Source: Aeromonas bivalvium
GTDB taxonomy: Bacteria; Pseudomonadota; Gammaproteobacteria; Enterobacterales; Aeromonadaceae
Assembly: GCF_000819765.1 (NCBI RefSeq)
Contig: NZ_CDBT01000004.1
Span: 10,403-71,188, forward strand
Length of the DNA stretch: 60,786 nt
Direction: 5' to 3'
A program made the translations under genes and the position numbers. This document shows positions 1 through 8,585 of this stretch, piece after piece. The notes beneath the pieces are model-generated. The model searched no databases and had not been told where the DNA came from. It saw only the letters and a program-made list of their open reading frames with translations. Position 1 is the stretch's first letter. Each line of letters begins with the position of its first letter.

Positions 1-900
1 CGCCTGCTGGTGGTGATAGGTCCCTGCTCCATTCATGATCCGGTCGCGGCCGTCGAATACGGCAAGCGCCTCAAGGCGCTGCGCGAGCAGTACAAGGATC
101 AGCTGGAGATAGTGATGCGGGTCTACTTCGAGAAGCCACGCACGACGGTGGGCTGGAAGGGGCTGATCAACGATCCCCATCTGGACAACAGCTTCAAGAT
201 CAACGACGGCCTGCGCATCGGTCGCAAGTTGCTGCTCGAGCTCAACGATCTGGGCATGCCGACCGCCTCCGAGTTCCTCGACATGATCACCCCGCAGTAC
301 GTGGCGGATCTGATGAGCTGGGGCGCCATCGGCGCGCGCACCACCGAATCCCAGGTACACCGCGAGCTGGCCTCCGGTCTCTCCTGCCCGGTGGGCTTCA
401 AGAACGGCACAGACGGCACCATCAAGGTGGCGATTGACGCCATCGGAGCCGCCAGCGCGCCCCACCACTTCCTGTCGGTGACCAAGTACGGTCACTCCGC
501 CATCGTCTCCACCGCCGGCAACCCGGACTGCCACATCATACTGCGCGGCGGCCGTGAGCCGAACTACAGCGCCGCCCATGTCGGCGAGGTGGTGACAGGA
601 CTGGAGAAGGCGGGCCTGCCCCAGAAGGTGATGATCGACTTCAGCCACGCCAACAGCAGCAAGCAGTTCAAGAACCAGATGCGAGTGGCCGAGGATGTGG
701 CGGGCCAGATCCGCGCCGGCAGCAAGGCGGTCTTCGGCGTCATGGTGGAGAGCCATCTGGTGGAGGGGCGCCAGGATCTGGTGGAAGGGTGCCAGCTCAC
801 CTTCGGTCAGAGCATCACGGATGCCTGCATCGGCTGGGACGACACCGAGACCCTGCTGCGCACCCTGGCAGAGGCGGTGGCCGAGCGCAACGCAGCCTGA
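1..900 (+). CDS. aroG: 3-deoxy-7-phosphoheptulonate synthase, AroG type (5' end cut off)
   Basis: DAHP synthase condenses phosphoenolpyruvate and erythrose 4-phosphate, the first step of the shikimate pathway. The frame is open from base 1 and begins inside the conserved LLVVIGPCSIHDP segment. By comparison with the ~350-residue E. coli enzyme, about 50 N-terminal residues lie outside the window. Visible family motifs include RVYFEKPRTTVGWKG, GARTTESQ, GFKNGTDG and DFSHANSSKQ. The protein follows E. coli AroG more closely than AroF or AroH as I remember them (VIGPCSIHDPVAA, then the C-terminal SITDACIGW-DT block), so I call it AroG; which feedback amino acid applies is inferred from that resemblance only. 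The upstream control region is not in the window. A strong hairpin terminator follows. Confidence 0.93.
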   Translation, partial: RLLVVIGPCSIHDPVAAVEYGKRLKALREQYKDQLEIVMRVYFEKPRTTVGWKGLINDPHLDNSFKINDGLRIGRKLLLELNDLGMPTASEFLDMITPQYVADLMSWGAIGARTTESQVHRELASGLSCPVGFKNGTDGTIKVAIDAIGAASAPHHFLSVTKYGHSAIVSTAGNPDCHIILRGGREPNYSAAHVGEVVTGLEKAGLPQKVMIDFSHANSSKQFKNQMRVAEDVAGQIRAGSKAVFGVMVESHLVEGRQDLVEGCQLTFGQSITDACIGWDDTETLLRTLAEAVAERNAA

Positions 901-918
901 TGGCAGCCTGGCTCCAGT

Positions 919-947
919 AAAAAAGCGCGACTCGATCGCGCTTTTTT
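919..947. terminator. Bidirectional intrinsic terminator between aroG and the MCP gene
   Basis: Perfect 12-bp stem (AAAAAAGCGCGA / TCGCGCTTTTTT) around a CTCGA loop, with A-tract and T-tract on both sides. It can end aroG on the + strand and the converging chemotaxis-receptor gene on the - strand. Confidence 0.9.
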
Positions 948-982
948 GTGGGCGTCGTGGCGTGCCAGGGTCCCCGGCCGGA

Positions 983-2578
983 TCAGCGACGATAGGTCTT
1001 GAGCAGGGCCTCCAGGGTCTGGCACTGGGTGACCAGGCGGGCGCTGGCGAGGCTGGCCTCATGGGCCTGGCCGAGGGTGTCGTTCGAGCGGCTTCTGATC
1101 TCATGGACGGCGCCGTCCACCTCCTGGCAGACCCTGTCCTGCTCCTCGGCCGATTGCGCCATCTGGGCATTGAGATCATTGATGCTGGTGATGCGGGTGA
1201 TGATGGCCTGCATTGCCGTCAGGGTATCCTCCGTCTTGCCTATGCTCTCCTTCGCCTTGACCCTGGCATCCCCTATCACGGTCACCGCGCTCTGGGCCTC
1301 TTTTAACAGGGCGGCTATCATGCCGGCAATCTCCTCGCTGGCGGTGCGACTGCGGCTGGAGAGGGCGCGCACCTCCTCCGCCACCACGGCGAAGCCGCGT
1401 CCCTGCTCCCCGGCCCGTGCCGCCTCGATGGCGGCGTTCAGGGCCAGCAGATTGGTCTGATCCGCGATCCCCTTGATCACCTCCAGTACCCCGTCCACGG
1501 CGAGGCAGCGGCTGTCGAGCTGCTGGATCACGGTATCCACCCTGGCTATCTCGGCCGCCATCTCGTCCATGTCCGTGATGGCATGGCGGGCGAGGCGGCT
1601 GGTGTGGGCCGCGTCCTCGTTGGTGAGGGCGGAGAGTTCGGCGCTATGGCGGGCGTGTTCTCGCACCTCGTGGGAGCTGGCGGCCAGCTCGCTCACCGCC
1701 GTGGCGACCTGGACCGTCATCAGCTCCTGCTGACGCGCCGCGTGCTCGGTGCGCGTCGCCCCCTCGCGGATCTGATCCGATCCCAGATAGAGCTGGGCGG
1801 TGGCCCCCTCTACCTCGGCCAGGCTGTGGCGAAAACCCTGCACCATCTCATCGACCGCCCGAGTCATCTGGCCCAGTTCATCCTGGCTGTGATTGACCAG
1901 GGGCAGGGAGAGATCCCGCTCCCTGGCCATCTGCATCATGGTGCGCTGCAACCGGTTGATGGGGCCCTTGACGTGCCGTTGCAGCACCCACCACAGCAGC
2001 CCGAACCCCAGGCTGAACACTGCCCCCAGGCAGCCACTCAGCAGCCAGTTGTTGTGGCGGATCTCGGCAAAGATATGGCTCAGGTCATAGCTGATGCGCA
2101 CGGCCCCCATGACGGTCCCCTCGGCCACCTGATGGCAGGTGAGGCACTGGGTGCCGCGGTACTCCTTGTAAGCCTTGAAGGGTTTTATCAGGGTGAGCTG
2201 GCTGCCTTTTTGCTCGAGGAGCGTCTCCCCCTGCTCAATGGCCCGCTTGTCCCACCCGTCGACTATCTGCTGATCAGCATGGCCCGGGCCAAACAGCGAG
2301 CTGACGGCGGGGGCGCGGATCAGGCGGGCCTCAGTGATGCCGGCCTCGCTCTTGATCTTGGTCTGCACCAGGGCCCGATTGGCAATGACCCCGGTCATCA
2401 TCATGACGTTGAGCTGATCCATGTAGCTGTTGGCGGTACTCTCCACCTTCTCGCCCGCCAGGCGCAGGGCAAGATCCCGCTGCAACCAGGTGGAGAGCTC
2501 GAAGCTGAGGGTGAAGCTGGCCCCAATCACCAGGGCAAGGGGGAGGAAGATTTTCCAGTTGAGGGAGAGGTTTTTCAT
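983..2578 (-). CDS. Methyl-accepting chemotaxis protein with periplasmic CxxCH (heme-type) sensor domain
   Basis: 531-residue chemoreceptor. A membrane helix near residues 8-27 is followed by a periplasmic sensor region up to about 177, a second helix at about 178-199, a HAMP linker, and a cytoplasmic signalling domain. The highly conserved receptor tip ([20 protein letters not shown], then [14 protein letters not shown]) lies at about 370-405. The sensor region contains CLTCH at 145-149, a CxxCH c-type heme attachment motif; sensor domains of the DUF3365/Tll0287-like kind carry such motifs. I infer a redox, oxygen or gas-ligand receptor that passes signals to CheA/CheW. The gene stands alone, facing aroG. 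A sigma-28 flagellar-type promoter lies 67 bases upstream, which ties it to the motility regulon. Heme binding is not proven by the motif alone. Confidence 0.9.
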   Translation of the reverse strand: MKNLSLNWKIFLPLALVIGASFTLSFELSTWLQRDLALRLAGEKVESTANSYMDQLNVMMMTGVIANRALVQTKIKSEAGITEARLIRAPAVSSLFGPGHADQQIVDGWDKRAIEQGETLLEQKGSQLTLIKPFKAYKEYRGTQCLTCHQVAEGTVMGAVRISYDLSHIFAEIRHNNWLLSGCLGAVFSLGFGLLWWVLQRHVKGPINRLQRTMMQMARERDLSLPLVNHSQDELGQMTRAVDEMVQGFRHSLAEVEGATAQLYLGSDQIREGATRTEHAARQQELMTVQVATAVSELAASSHEVREHARHSAELSALTNEDAAHTSRLARHAITDMDEMAAEIARVDTVIQQLDSRCLAVDGVLEVIKGIADQTNLLALNAAIEAARAGEQGRGFAVVAEEVRALSSRSRTASEEIAGMIAALLKEAQSAVTVIGDARVKAKESIGKTEDTLTAMQAIITRITSINDLNAQMAQSAEEQDRVCQEVDGAVHEIRSRSNDTLGQAHEASLASARLVTQCQTLEALLKTYRR

Positions 2579-2644
2579 GGGTAACCGGATCCGTGCGGCA
2601 GAAAGGGGAGCCGAGCGGGCGGCTTGCCCGTCGGTGATGGTTCT

Positions 2645-2671
2645 CTATCGGCACACATTACCGCATCTTTA
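2645..2671 (-). promoter_or_regulatory. Sigma-28 (FliA) promoter of the MCP gene
   Basis: Read on the - strand: TAAAGATG, 11 bases, GCCGATAG. This matches the FliA consensus (TAAAGTTT-N11-GCCGATAA) with correct spacing and nearly all key bases. It points at the chemoreceptor gene, whose start codon is at 2578. Confidence 0.85.
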
Positions 2672-2771
2672 GTAAGGATTCTGTTAACGGGATCCAGCTG
2701 TGGCGTTAACCGCGGGTAGCCAGGTGTGGTTATTGATCTTCAGTTGATCTGGCGCAAGTCATCATGTTGTT

Positions 2772-2790
2772 GATAGTAATTATCATTATC
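2772..2790 (+). promoter_or_regulatory. Fur box upstream of hutW
   Basis: GATAGTAATTATCATTATC agrees with the 19-base Fur consensus GATAATGATAATCATTATC at 16 of 19 positions by my alignment. It lies 27 bases before the hutW start, so repression under iron-replete conditions is expected. Confidence 0.8.
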
Positions 2791-2816
2791 GCAAACACCA
2801 TACTGGCAGACCCCCG

Positions 2817-4184
2817 ATGAGACTGACTCCCACCATGACGGGGCTTTCCACCCCGGACCCCCTCGCATTCGCCTTCACCGCCAAGACCTCGGCCCATGCC
2901 AGCCGGGGAGGGGCTGCCCCTCTCATGCTGGACGACGCCGGCTGGCGAGCCTGGTGGCAACGGCCGAGCGAGGCCAAGGCCCGAGCGCTCTATATCCATG
3001 TGCCCTTCTGCCGCAAGCGCTGCAGTTTTTGCAACTTCTTCGAAAACGGCGCCAATCCGGCGCGCATGAGCCGCTATATGGCGGCCCTGTGCGATGACCT
3101 GCAACGGGCCGCCGAGTCTCCCTTTGGCCAGAGCCGCCCCTTCTCGGCGGTCTATGTGGGGGGCGGCACGCCGACCGACATGGCGGCGGGCGATCTCTCC
3201 CGCCTGGCCAGCGCCATCCGCCGATTTCCCCTGACCGTGGATGCGGAGCTGACCCTGGAAGGGCGGCTCAACGGCTTCGATGACGAGAAGTGGCAGACGG
3301 CCCTGGCGGGGGGCTTCAACCGCTTCTCGTTCGGGGTGCAGAGCTTCAACACAGCAGTGCGCCAGCAGGCGGCCCGCTTCGACGACAGGGAGACACTGCT
3401 CGCCCGGCTGGCGGCGCTGACCCGCCACAACGAGGTGGTGATCGTGGCGGATCTCCTCTTCGGCCTGCCGGGGCAGGATGATGCCCTGTGGCGCCAGGAT
3501 ATCGCGGACGTGATGGCCAGCGGCGTGCACGGGGTGGATCTCTATCAACTCATCTCCATGGCGGGCACCAACCTGGCGCGCGCTGACGAGAAAGGCACCC
3601 TGGGCTGGGCCGCCGATGGCCAGCAGCGGGCAGTCATGTATGCCGAAGGGGCCCGGACGCTGGAGGCGGGGGGCTGGCAGCGGCTCTCCTGCAGCCACTG
3701 GCGGCGCATCGATGCCGAGCAGAGCCGCTACAACCAGATGGCCAAACGCGGCGCCGAGATCCTCCCCTTCGGTGCGGGGGCGGGGGGCAACATTCACGGC
3801 CACGGCCTCATGTATGGCCGGGATCTGGCAGCTTGGCACGAGGCGCTGGCGGCCGGTCAGCGAGCCCCCGGCATGGTGATGAGGCCCAATCCCGATGCCC
3901 GTCTCGACGGGCTGCTGCGCGGTGGTCTCGATACCGGCTGGCTTGCCCTCGGGCGCTTGCCGCCTTCCTTGCGGGCGCATCTGCTGCCGCTCTTTGAACG
4001 CTGGCAACAGCACGGCCTGGCCGAGCTGACCGGGGAAACACTGGCGCTGACCCTGGCGGGGCGCTTCTGGAACGTCAATCTGCAGGCGGGTCTGTTCGAG
4101 TATCTGCAGTCAAATCCCCTGGGAGGGGAGGCGGCAACCCCTGCCGCTCATCCGGGCGGGGCCCGGCATCATTCGCGGGGGTAG
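2817..4184 (+). CDS. hutW: Heme-utilisation radical SAM protein HutW
   Basis: 455 residues. The radical SAM signature CRKRCSFC sits near residue 65, inside a YIHVPFC context typical of the HemN/HutW/ChuW branch, followed by the GGGTPT glycine-rich motif and LFGLPGQD. ChuW-type members open the heme ring anaerobically to release iron; HutW proteins are assigned to heme uptake loci. The Fur box just upstream fits iron control. The start at 2817 is the first ATG of the frame; an ATG at 2835 is possible, and neither has a clear Shine-Dalgarno sequence. Unlike the usual hutWXZ arrangement, no hutX or hutZ follows: the next element is a terminator and the converging xseA. Confidence 0.85.
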   Translation: MRLTPTMTGLSTPDPLAFAFTAKTSAHASRGGAAPLMLDDAGWRAWWQRPSEAKARALYIHVPFCRKRCSFCNFFENGANPARMSRYMAALCDDLQRAAESPFGQSRPFSAVYVGGGTPTDMAAGDLSRLASAIRRFPLTVDAELTLEGRLNGFDDEKWQTALAGGFNRFSFGVQSFNTAVRQQAARFDDRETLLARLAALTRHNEVVIVADLLFGLPGQDDALWRQDIADVMASGVHGVDLYQLISMAGTNLARADEKGTLGWAADGQQRAVMYAEGARTLEAGGWQRLSCSHWRRIDAEQSRYNQMAKRGAEILPFGAGAGGNIHGHGLMYGRDLAAWHEALAAGQRAPGMVMRPNPDARLDGLLRGGLDTGWLALGRLPPSLRAHLLPLFERWQQHGLAELTGETLALTLAGRFWNVNLQAGLFEYLQSNPLGGEAATPAAHPGGARHHSRG

Positions 4185-4205
4185 CGGGCAGGGAGCAAAA
4201 TGAGA

Positions 4206-4240
4206 AACGAAAGGGGGCCGCTTGACGGCCTCCTTTCGTT
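4206..4240. terminator. Bidirectional terminator between hutW and xseA
   Basis: Outer stem AACGAAAGG / CCTTTCGTT with an inner GGCCG/CGGCC-like stem. It overlaps the last bases of xseA and lies between two converging genes. Confidence 0.75.
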
Positions 4241-5654
4241 ATTGGTTGTTCACGTCCTCCACCCGCACCTGCAGAACTCCCTCTGCGAGGGTGGTGACCA
4301 GTTGCTGGCCCGGGCTCACCTGGGCGGCGCGGCTGATGACCTCGCCACTGGGGGTGCGGGTGATGGAGTAACCCCGCCCCAGGGTGGCCAGCGGGCTGAT
4401 GCCGTCGAGGCGGGCTCCCAGCATGGCGAGGCGGTGGCGGGCGAGATCCTGGCGTTTTGCGATGAGGGCATGGAGGCGCTCCTCGGCAAGCTGGTGACGA
4501 CGTTTGCCGATGGCCAGCAGCTTTTCGGGGCTTCTGGCCTGCAGGCGCATGGCGAGGCCCGCCAGGCGCCGCTCCCCCTGGTGCAGGCGATCACGCAGGT
4601 GCTGCTGCAAGCGGCGATCGAGCTCGTCCAGACGCTGGGACTGCTGCTCCAGCCGGCGCTTGGGATCCTGATGGTCGAGCCGTTTTTGCAGCAGGACGAA
4701 GCCGTGGCGGGCGGCGGTCTGGCGCCGGGAGATGGCCTGCACCAGGCGCTGCTTGAGGTGCACCAGACGCTGGGCGCGGGCGCTCCTGTCCGGTGCCACC
4801 AGCTCGGCGGCGGCGGAGGGGGTGGGGGCGCGCAGATCGGCGGCGAAGTCGCTGATGGTGACGTCCACCTCGTGTCCTACGGCGCTCACCACGGGGATGG
4901 TGGAGCCTGCGATGGCCCGGGCCACCGCCTCCTCGTTGAAGCACCAGAGATCTTCGAGCGATCCGCCGCCGCGCCCGACGATGAGCACATCCACCTCGGC
5001 GCGGCGGTTGGCAAGCATGATCGCCGAGACGATCTGGCCGATGGCGGCGCTCCCCTGTACCTGGGTCGGGTAGATGAAGACGGGCAAGTCCGGGGCGCGG
5101 CGCCCCAGCACCGTCAGCATGTCGTGCAGGGCGGCGCCGGTGGCGGAGGTGACCAGCCCGACGGCGCGGGGTTCCCGGGGCAAGGGGCGCTTGCGCCCTT
5201 CGTCAAACAGCCCTTCGGCACCAAGGCGACGCTTGAGCTCCTCGAAGCGCAGGGCCAGCATGCCATCCCCGGCGGGCTGCATGGACTCGATGATGAGCTG
5301 GTAGTCGCCCCGGGGTTCATAGAGGGAGACTCGCGCCTGCACCAGCACCTGCATGCCATCCTGGGGACGGAACGGCACCCGGCGGTTGTTGCCCTTGAAC
5401 ATGGCGCAGCGCACCTGGGCCGACATGTCCTTCAAGGAGAAGTACCAGTGGCCGGAACTTGGCATCGCCAGGTTGGAGAGCTCGCCGGTGAGCCACACCA
5501 GCCCCAGATCCTGTTCCAGGATCATGCGCACGGCGCTGTTGAGGCGGGTGACGGTAAAGATCTGCTGTTGTCTGCTCTGACTGGCGGGTTCGAGGTGATT
5601 CAAGGCTGGCCCTGCTGCTGTGTCCGCCGGGGCGGGAGAAACGATGGGGGTCAT
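4239..5654 (-). CDS. xseA: Exodeoxyribonuclease VII large subunit
   Basis: 471 residues. XseA with XseB forms exonuclease VII, which digests single-stranded DNA in repair and protects cells from topoisomerase/quinolone damage. Family landmarks: the OB-fold N-terminal part ([18 protein letters not shown]), LYEPRGDYQ, the catalytic-core stretch [28 protein letters not shown] and VSAVGHEVD, the [12 protein letters not shown] motif, then a long basic coiled coil and the terminal GRGYSI segment. The open frame runs far upstream, but homology begins about 30 residues after the ATG at 5654, which has a GGGGTAAG Shine-Dalgarno sequence, so that start is chosen. The N-terminus is slightly longer than in E. 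coli (456 residues). xseB is not adjacent. Confidence 0.93.
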   Translation of the reverse strand: MTPIVSPAPADTAAGPALNHLEPASQSRQQQIFTVTRLNSAVRMILEQDLGLVWLTGELSNLAMPSSGHWYFSLKDMSAQVRCAMFKGNNRRVPFRPQDGMQVLVQARVSLYEPRGDYQLIIESMQPAGDGMLALRFEELKRRLGAEGLFDEGRKRPLPREPRAVGLVTSATGAALHDMLTVLGRRAPDLPVFIYPTQVQGSAAIGQIVSAIMLANRRAEVDVLIVGRGGGSLEDLWCFNEEAVARAIAGSTIPVVSAVGHEVDVTISDFAADLRAPTPSAAAELVAPDRSARAQRLVHLKQRLVQAISRRQTAARHGFVLLQKRLDHQDPKRRLEQQSQRLDELDRRLQQHLRDRLHQGERRLAGLAMRLQARSPEKLLAIGKRRHQLAEERLHALIAKRQDLARHRLAMLGARLDGISPLATLGRGYSITRTPSGEVISRAAQVSPGQQLVTTLAEGVLQVRVEDVNNQ

Positions 5655-5767
5655 CTTACCCCAGTTCGGCCCATCCGCCGAGTCCGTGTCTGTGGCAGCA
5701 GCGGTGTCTGGCGCCAGTTTGCCTATACCATCTGCCGAGCCATGGGGCCCTCCAGATGACGCGAAGC

Positions 5768-6676
5768 CTAGGCTTGCGCCTTTGCCGGCTTGGCGGCCCT
5801 GCTCGGGCTCACCACCAGCCAGACCGCGAGGCAGACCACGGCGCCGCCGAACACGAAGCCGCCGGTGAGGGTTTCCCCCAGCACCAGATAGCCCCACAGG
5901 ATGCCGAACGGAGGAATGAGGAAGGTGACAGTGAGGCTTCGCAGGGGGCCGATATCGGCGATCAGCCTGAAATAGAGCAGATAGGCAAAGGCGGTGCAGA
6001 GGAAGCCGACCGCCAGCACGCAGGCCCAGACCCCAGGCTGGGCCCAGTGGACGGCGGGGCCGGTCGCCAGGGTGTAGCCGAAGAAGGGAAGCAGGAAGAG
6101 GCAGGCACCGAGCTGGCTGCCAAAGGCCACCAGCTTGGCGTCCAGGCCCCCCCGCTCGCTGATCCAGCGCCGGGTGAGGAAGCCGGCGCAGCCATAGCAG
6201 GCGGTGGCGATGAGGCAGGCCAGCACCCCGATGGCCAGTTGGCCGCTCAGGTCGACTTCCCCCGTGGTGGTGATGAGGGCTATGCCCACCAGCCCCAGCA
6301 TGACCCCGGCCCACTTGCGCAAGGTCAGCGTCTCGTGGAAGAAGGAGAAACCGATGAGGGCGCCCATCAGGGGCGTGGTGGCGTTGAGGATGGCGGAATA
6401 ACCGGCGGGCAGCCAGAGCGCGGCGATGGCGTACATCAGGAAGGGCACGCCTGAGTTGATGATGCCGAGCACCATGGCGGACTTGAGCTTGCCCTGAAAC
6501 TGCATGGGGGTGCGCAGCAGCAACAGCATGGCGGCGAGCCCGACCAGGGCGAAGAAGACCCGCAGGAAGGTGGTGTTGACCGAGCCGAAGGCGGGCGCCG
6601 CGATGCGCATGAACAAAAAGCTGGCACCCCAGATGGCTGCCAGCGCGAGCAATCTCCCGTAATCCGATGGTCTCAT
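5768..6676 (-). CDS. EamA/DMT family transporter
   Basis: 302 residues with about ten hydrophobic helices in two repeated halves, as in the drug/metabolite transporter superfamily (EamA domains). It opens with [18 protein letters not shown], the typical first helix, and the second half has a [13 protein letters not shown]...[11 protein letters not shown] block characteristic of EamA proteins. Substrate unknown; relatives export amino acids or metabolites. The start at 6676 is chosen over the upstream in-frame codon at 6757 because a GGGAGAG Shine-Dalgarno precedes it and the first helix begins there. xseA lies 113 bases downstream on the same strand. Confidence 0.88.
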   Translation of the reverse strand: MRPSDYGRLLALAAIWGASFLFMRIAAPAFGSVNTTFLRVFFALVGLAAMLLLLRTPMQFQGKLKSAMVLGIINSGVPFLMYAIAALWLPAGYSAILNATTPLMGALIGFSFFHETLTLRKWAGVMLGLVGIALITTTGEVDLSGQLAIGVLACLIATACYGCAGFLTRRWISERGGLDAKLVAFGSQLGACLFLLPFFGYTLATGPAVHWAQPGVWACVLAVGFLCTAFAYLLYFRLIADIGPLRSLTVTFLIPPFGILWGYLVLGETLTGGFVFGGAVVCLAVWLVVSPSRAAKPAKAQA

Positions 6677-6731
6677 CGTCTCTCCCTGAATGAACCGCCC
6701 TGTTGCCCGAGATGGCAAGGGGGATTGCATC

Positions 6732-6854
6732 ATGGCGGCAAGCGTCCCCGATGGCAACGGCAGCCTGAGCTTTGCGGTGCCTGCCTATTCCGCGCGGGTC
6801 TGGGTACTGAACGGCCCGGGCAAGGTGGGCGCGGACGGCAAATACCTCAAGTAA
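6732..6854 (+). pseudogene. C-terminal remnant of a GH13-type (amylase/pullulanase-like) enzyme
   Basis: Forty codons in one frame read [19 protein letters not shown], then a short basic tail ending KYLK and a stop. F-x-V-P-x-x-S-x-x-V-W is how the C-terminal beta-sandwich of many GH13 enzymes ends. The frame has no gene-sized extension upstream (a stop lies at 6687-6689), and the eamA start abuts it. A good terminator follows at 6880. I read it as the last scrap of a secreted carbohydrate-active enzyme gene lost by deletion. The family call rests on a short motif. Confidence 0.5.
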
Positions 6855-6879
6855 GGAAGCCCTGTCACAGGGTGCAGCG

Positions 6880-6906
6880 AGTCGGCCTTCGGGCCGACTT
6901 TTTTAT
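6880..6906 (+). terminator. Intrinsic terminator of the lost upstream gene
   Basis: AGTCGGCC / GGCCGACT stem with a TTCG loop followed by a run of six T. It lies 25 bases after the stop of the GH13-type remnant. Confidence 0.85.
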
Positions 6907-6951
6907 TCTGCCTTCTGCCTATGCCTGAATGGATGCCCCATCCTGATGGGG

Positions 6952-6975
6952 CTCTGGCTCTGGCTCTGGCTCTGG
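6952..6975 (+). repeat. Hexanucleotide microsatellite, four copies of CTCTGG
   Basis: Four perfect tandem CTCTGG units, in non-coding DNA after a terminator. On the + strand it would encode alternating Leu-Trp, but no credible gene contains it. Confidence 0.85.
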
Positions 6976-7175
6976 CTGCGGGGGCTGGTGGATGGGCAGG
7001 CCTGTGGACTAGCGACCAGCACGCTCATGGGCAGGGGGCTAGAGGGAAGGGGAGTGGCGTATCCCGGCGCCCGAGTCACTCCATGCTCTGCTCACAGCAG
7101 TGTTCATTGCAGTGAGCAAAGCGGTGCCCATGCCGCCTCTGCGCCGCGCCGTAAGACAAACCCGCGCCACCAAAT

Positions 7176-7211
7176 TGCTCCACCTTGGTGCAATTGCCCT
7201 GAACTGGTGCA
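7176..7211 (+). promoter_or_regulatory. Two adjacent NtrC-like binding sites
   Basis: TGCTCCACCTTGGTGCA (7176-7192) fits the NtrC dyad TGCACC-N5-GGTGCA at 11 of 12 defined bases. TGCCCTGAACTGGTGCA (7195-7211) has a perfect right half-site and 4 of 6 in the left. Centres are 19 bp apart, about 107 and 126 bp upstream of the start predicted from the sigma-54-like element, as at enhancer-dependent promoters such as glnAp2. Confidence 0.55.
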
Positions 7212-7284
7212 TGTTATCCACATCCGTTTCTGAAACCCACCCCGAAGAAACACGCCGCATCGCCCCCTGGCTTCCCCCATGATG

Positions 7285-7298
7285 GGCATCATCCATGC
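7285..7298 (+). promoter_or_regulatory. Candidate sigma-54 promoter (-24/-12)
   Basis: GGCATCATCCATGC has the invariant GG-N10-GC spacing and keeps GGCA at -24 and TGC at -12; other positions fit the TTGGCAC-N5-TTGC consensus only partly. The location downstream of the NtrC-like sites is the main support. Confidence 0.45.
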
Positions 7299-7671
7299 TG
7301 CAAAGTAGCATTATGTCGGCATGATCCACCGAATAACCGGGTTAATCAGGGATGACAACGACATGTTTTTTGGTTGACTGGGTAAACATGCTGAATCGGC
7401 CCGGGAGTCGATTCCCGGGTTGGTATGATCTATCTGTTTTTTGATGGTGAAGCGGAATTTAATTTCGATTATTGATTGTAGGGTGGACTCTTGTGTTGAT
7501 TGGCGCTCTTTTTGCTGTGCCTTGTCATCCCCATGATGGCGACATCAGGGGCAGGGGGTAGCTAGATTGGGGGCTGGGGGCGGCAAGGTGAACGGGCCGC
7601 CGCTATCAGCCCCAAAACGGCCTGGTTGTCGGGCAACGAATGCCATCATCAAGTCGGATCTAAGGAGTCAT

Positions 7672-8307
7672 ATGGAAGGTGAAATGACCATGCAGCCAGC
7701 GGCTGCGGGCAGGGGGCTGGCCCACTCCCTCAAGGACGATGTCTACGGCATGGTGCTCGGTGTCATGTTTATCGCAGTCGGCCTCAACCTGCTCAAGTGT
7801 TCCGGCATGATCACCGGCGGCATCGCGGGCATCGCCCTGCTGCTCGCCCATGTCAGCACCCTGCCCATCGGCGTGCTCTTCTTCCTGGTCAACCTGCCCT
7901 TCATGGTGTTCTGTTACTTCACCATGGGGCGCGCCTTCACCCTCAAAACGCTGATCGTCAACGTCGCCCTCTCGGCGGCCACCCAGGCGGTGCCGCTGCT
8001 CCTGACGGTGAGCTATGTCCATCCCCTGTTTGCCGCCCTGGTGGGGGGCACCTTCCTCGGTATGGGGGTCTTGTCTCTGGCGCGGCACAATGCCTCCGTG
8101 GGGGGCACAGGGGTGGTGACGCTCTGGTTGCAAAGGCGCACCGGCATCAATGCAGGAAAGAGCCAGATGGTGCTGGATGTGCTGGTGTTTGCGCTCTCCC
8201 TGCTCACCCTGCCGCTTCCCTTGCTGCTCTGGTCTACCTTGAGCGCGCTCGCCATGAACGCCATGCTGATGAACTGGCACAAGCCGGGCCGCTATCAGGG
8301 GAATTGA
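7672..8307 (+). CDS. YitT family (DUF161) membrane protein, short form
   Basis: 211 residues, five to six hydrophobic helices. Glycine-rich MITGGIAGIALLL and SVGGTGVVTLWLQRRTGI are hallmark YitT/DUF161 stretches, the second marking the repeated half. Most Gram-positive family members are about 280 residues and carry a C-terminal DUF2179 domain; this protein stops after the membrane part. The start at 7672 is well set by a TAAGGAG Shine-Dalgarno at 7661-7667. Function unknown in the family. The nitrogen-type regulatory sites upstream suggest a link to nitrogen status, but that is inference. Confidence 0.88.
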   Translation: MEGEMTMQPAAAGRGLAHSLKDDVYGMVLGVMFIAVGLNLLKCSGMITGGIAGIALLLAHVSTLPIGVLFFLVNLPFMVFCYFTMGRAFTLKTLIVNVALSAATQAVPLLLTVSYVHPLFAALVGGTFLGMGVLSLARHNASVGGTGVVTLWLQRRTGINAGKSQMVLDVLVFALSLLTLPLPLLLWSTLSALAMNAMLMNWHKPGRYQGN

Positions 8308-8448
8308 CAACAGACAACCGGCCAGGCAGCCATGACAGGGTTGTCAGTGAAAAATGCTGTTTCAAGAGACTGGCGGCAGAAAGGAGTTCAACGGCAAAAA
8401 AGATCATTTTGTCGGGAAAAACGCCATGGTTGCGGTTGTATTGATGGG

Positions 8449-8476
8449 GTTTTTAGCGGGTTGGCCGTCTAAAAAC
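8449..8476. promoter_or_regulatory. 8-bp inverted repeat upstream of guaB
   Basis: GTTTTTAG and CTAAAAAC separated by 12 bases form a perfect dyad about 33 bp before the guaB -35. It could be an operator for a purine or growth-rate regulator, or a weak hairpin after yitT; no T-tract follows. Confidence 0.35.
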
Positions 8477-8508
8477 GGGCTACGCCATCAAAAATTCAAA
8501 AATACTTC

Positions 8509-8537
8509 TTTACCAACCGGGAAACCATGAGTAAAAT
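8509..8537 (+). promoter_or_regulatory. guaBA promoter
   Basis: TTTACC, 17-base spacer, TAAAAT (5 of 6 to TATAAT). The start of transcription would be near 8544, giving a ~42-base leader to the guaB ATG. Confidence 0.6.
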
Positions 8538-8585
8538 TTGTCGGCAATATTTTACACCCCCACTCCTCAACGGTGAGATATTGCC

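Larger units (their letters stand above)
6907..7671 (+). other. 765-bp non-coding stretch before yitT
   Basis: No credible gene. It holds the CTCTGG repeat, two NtrC-like sites (7176-7211), a GG-N10-GC sigma-54-like element (7285-7298) and a 7-bp CCCGGGA/TCCCGGG hairpin near 7400-7420, followed some 15 bases later by a run of six T near 7436. A transcript starting about 7310 would therefore run as a ~360-base leader into yitT, or end early as a small RNA. The sequence after about 7420 is noticeably AT-richer. Confidence 0.5.

Noticed and set aside
5654..6314. Upstream extension of the xseA frame to 6314
   Set aside because: The extra 220 codons overlap eamA in another frame and have no homology; ATG 5654 has a Shine-Dalgarno.
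7400..7441. CCCGGGA/TCCCGGG hairpin as terminator
   Set aside because: The T-run begins about 15 bases after the stem, too far for a standard intrinsic terminator; kept only as a possible RNA end in the yitT leader.
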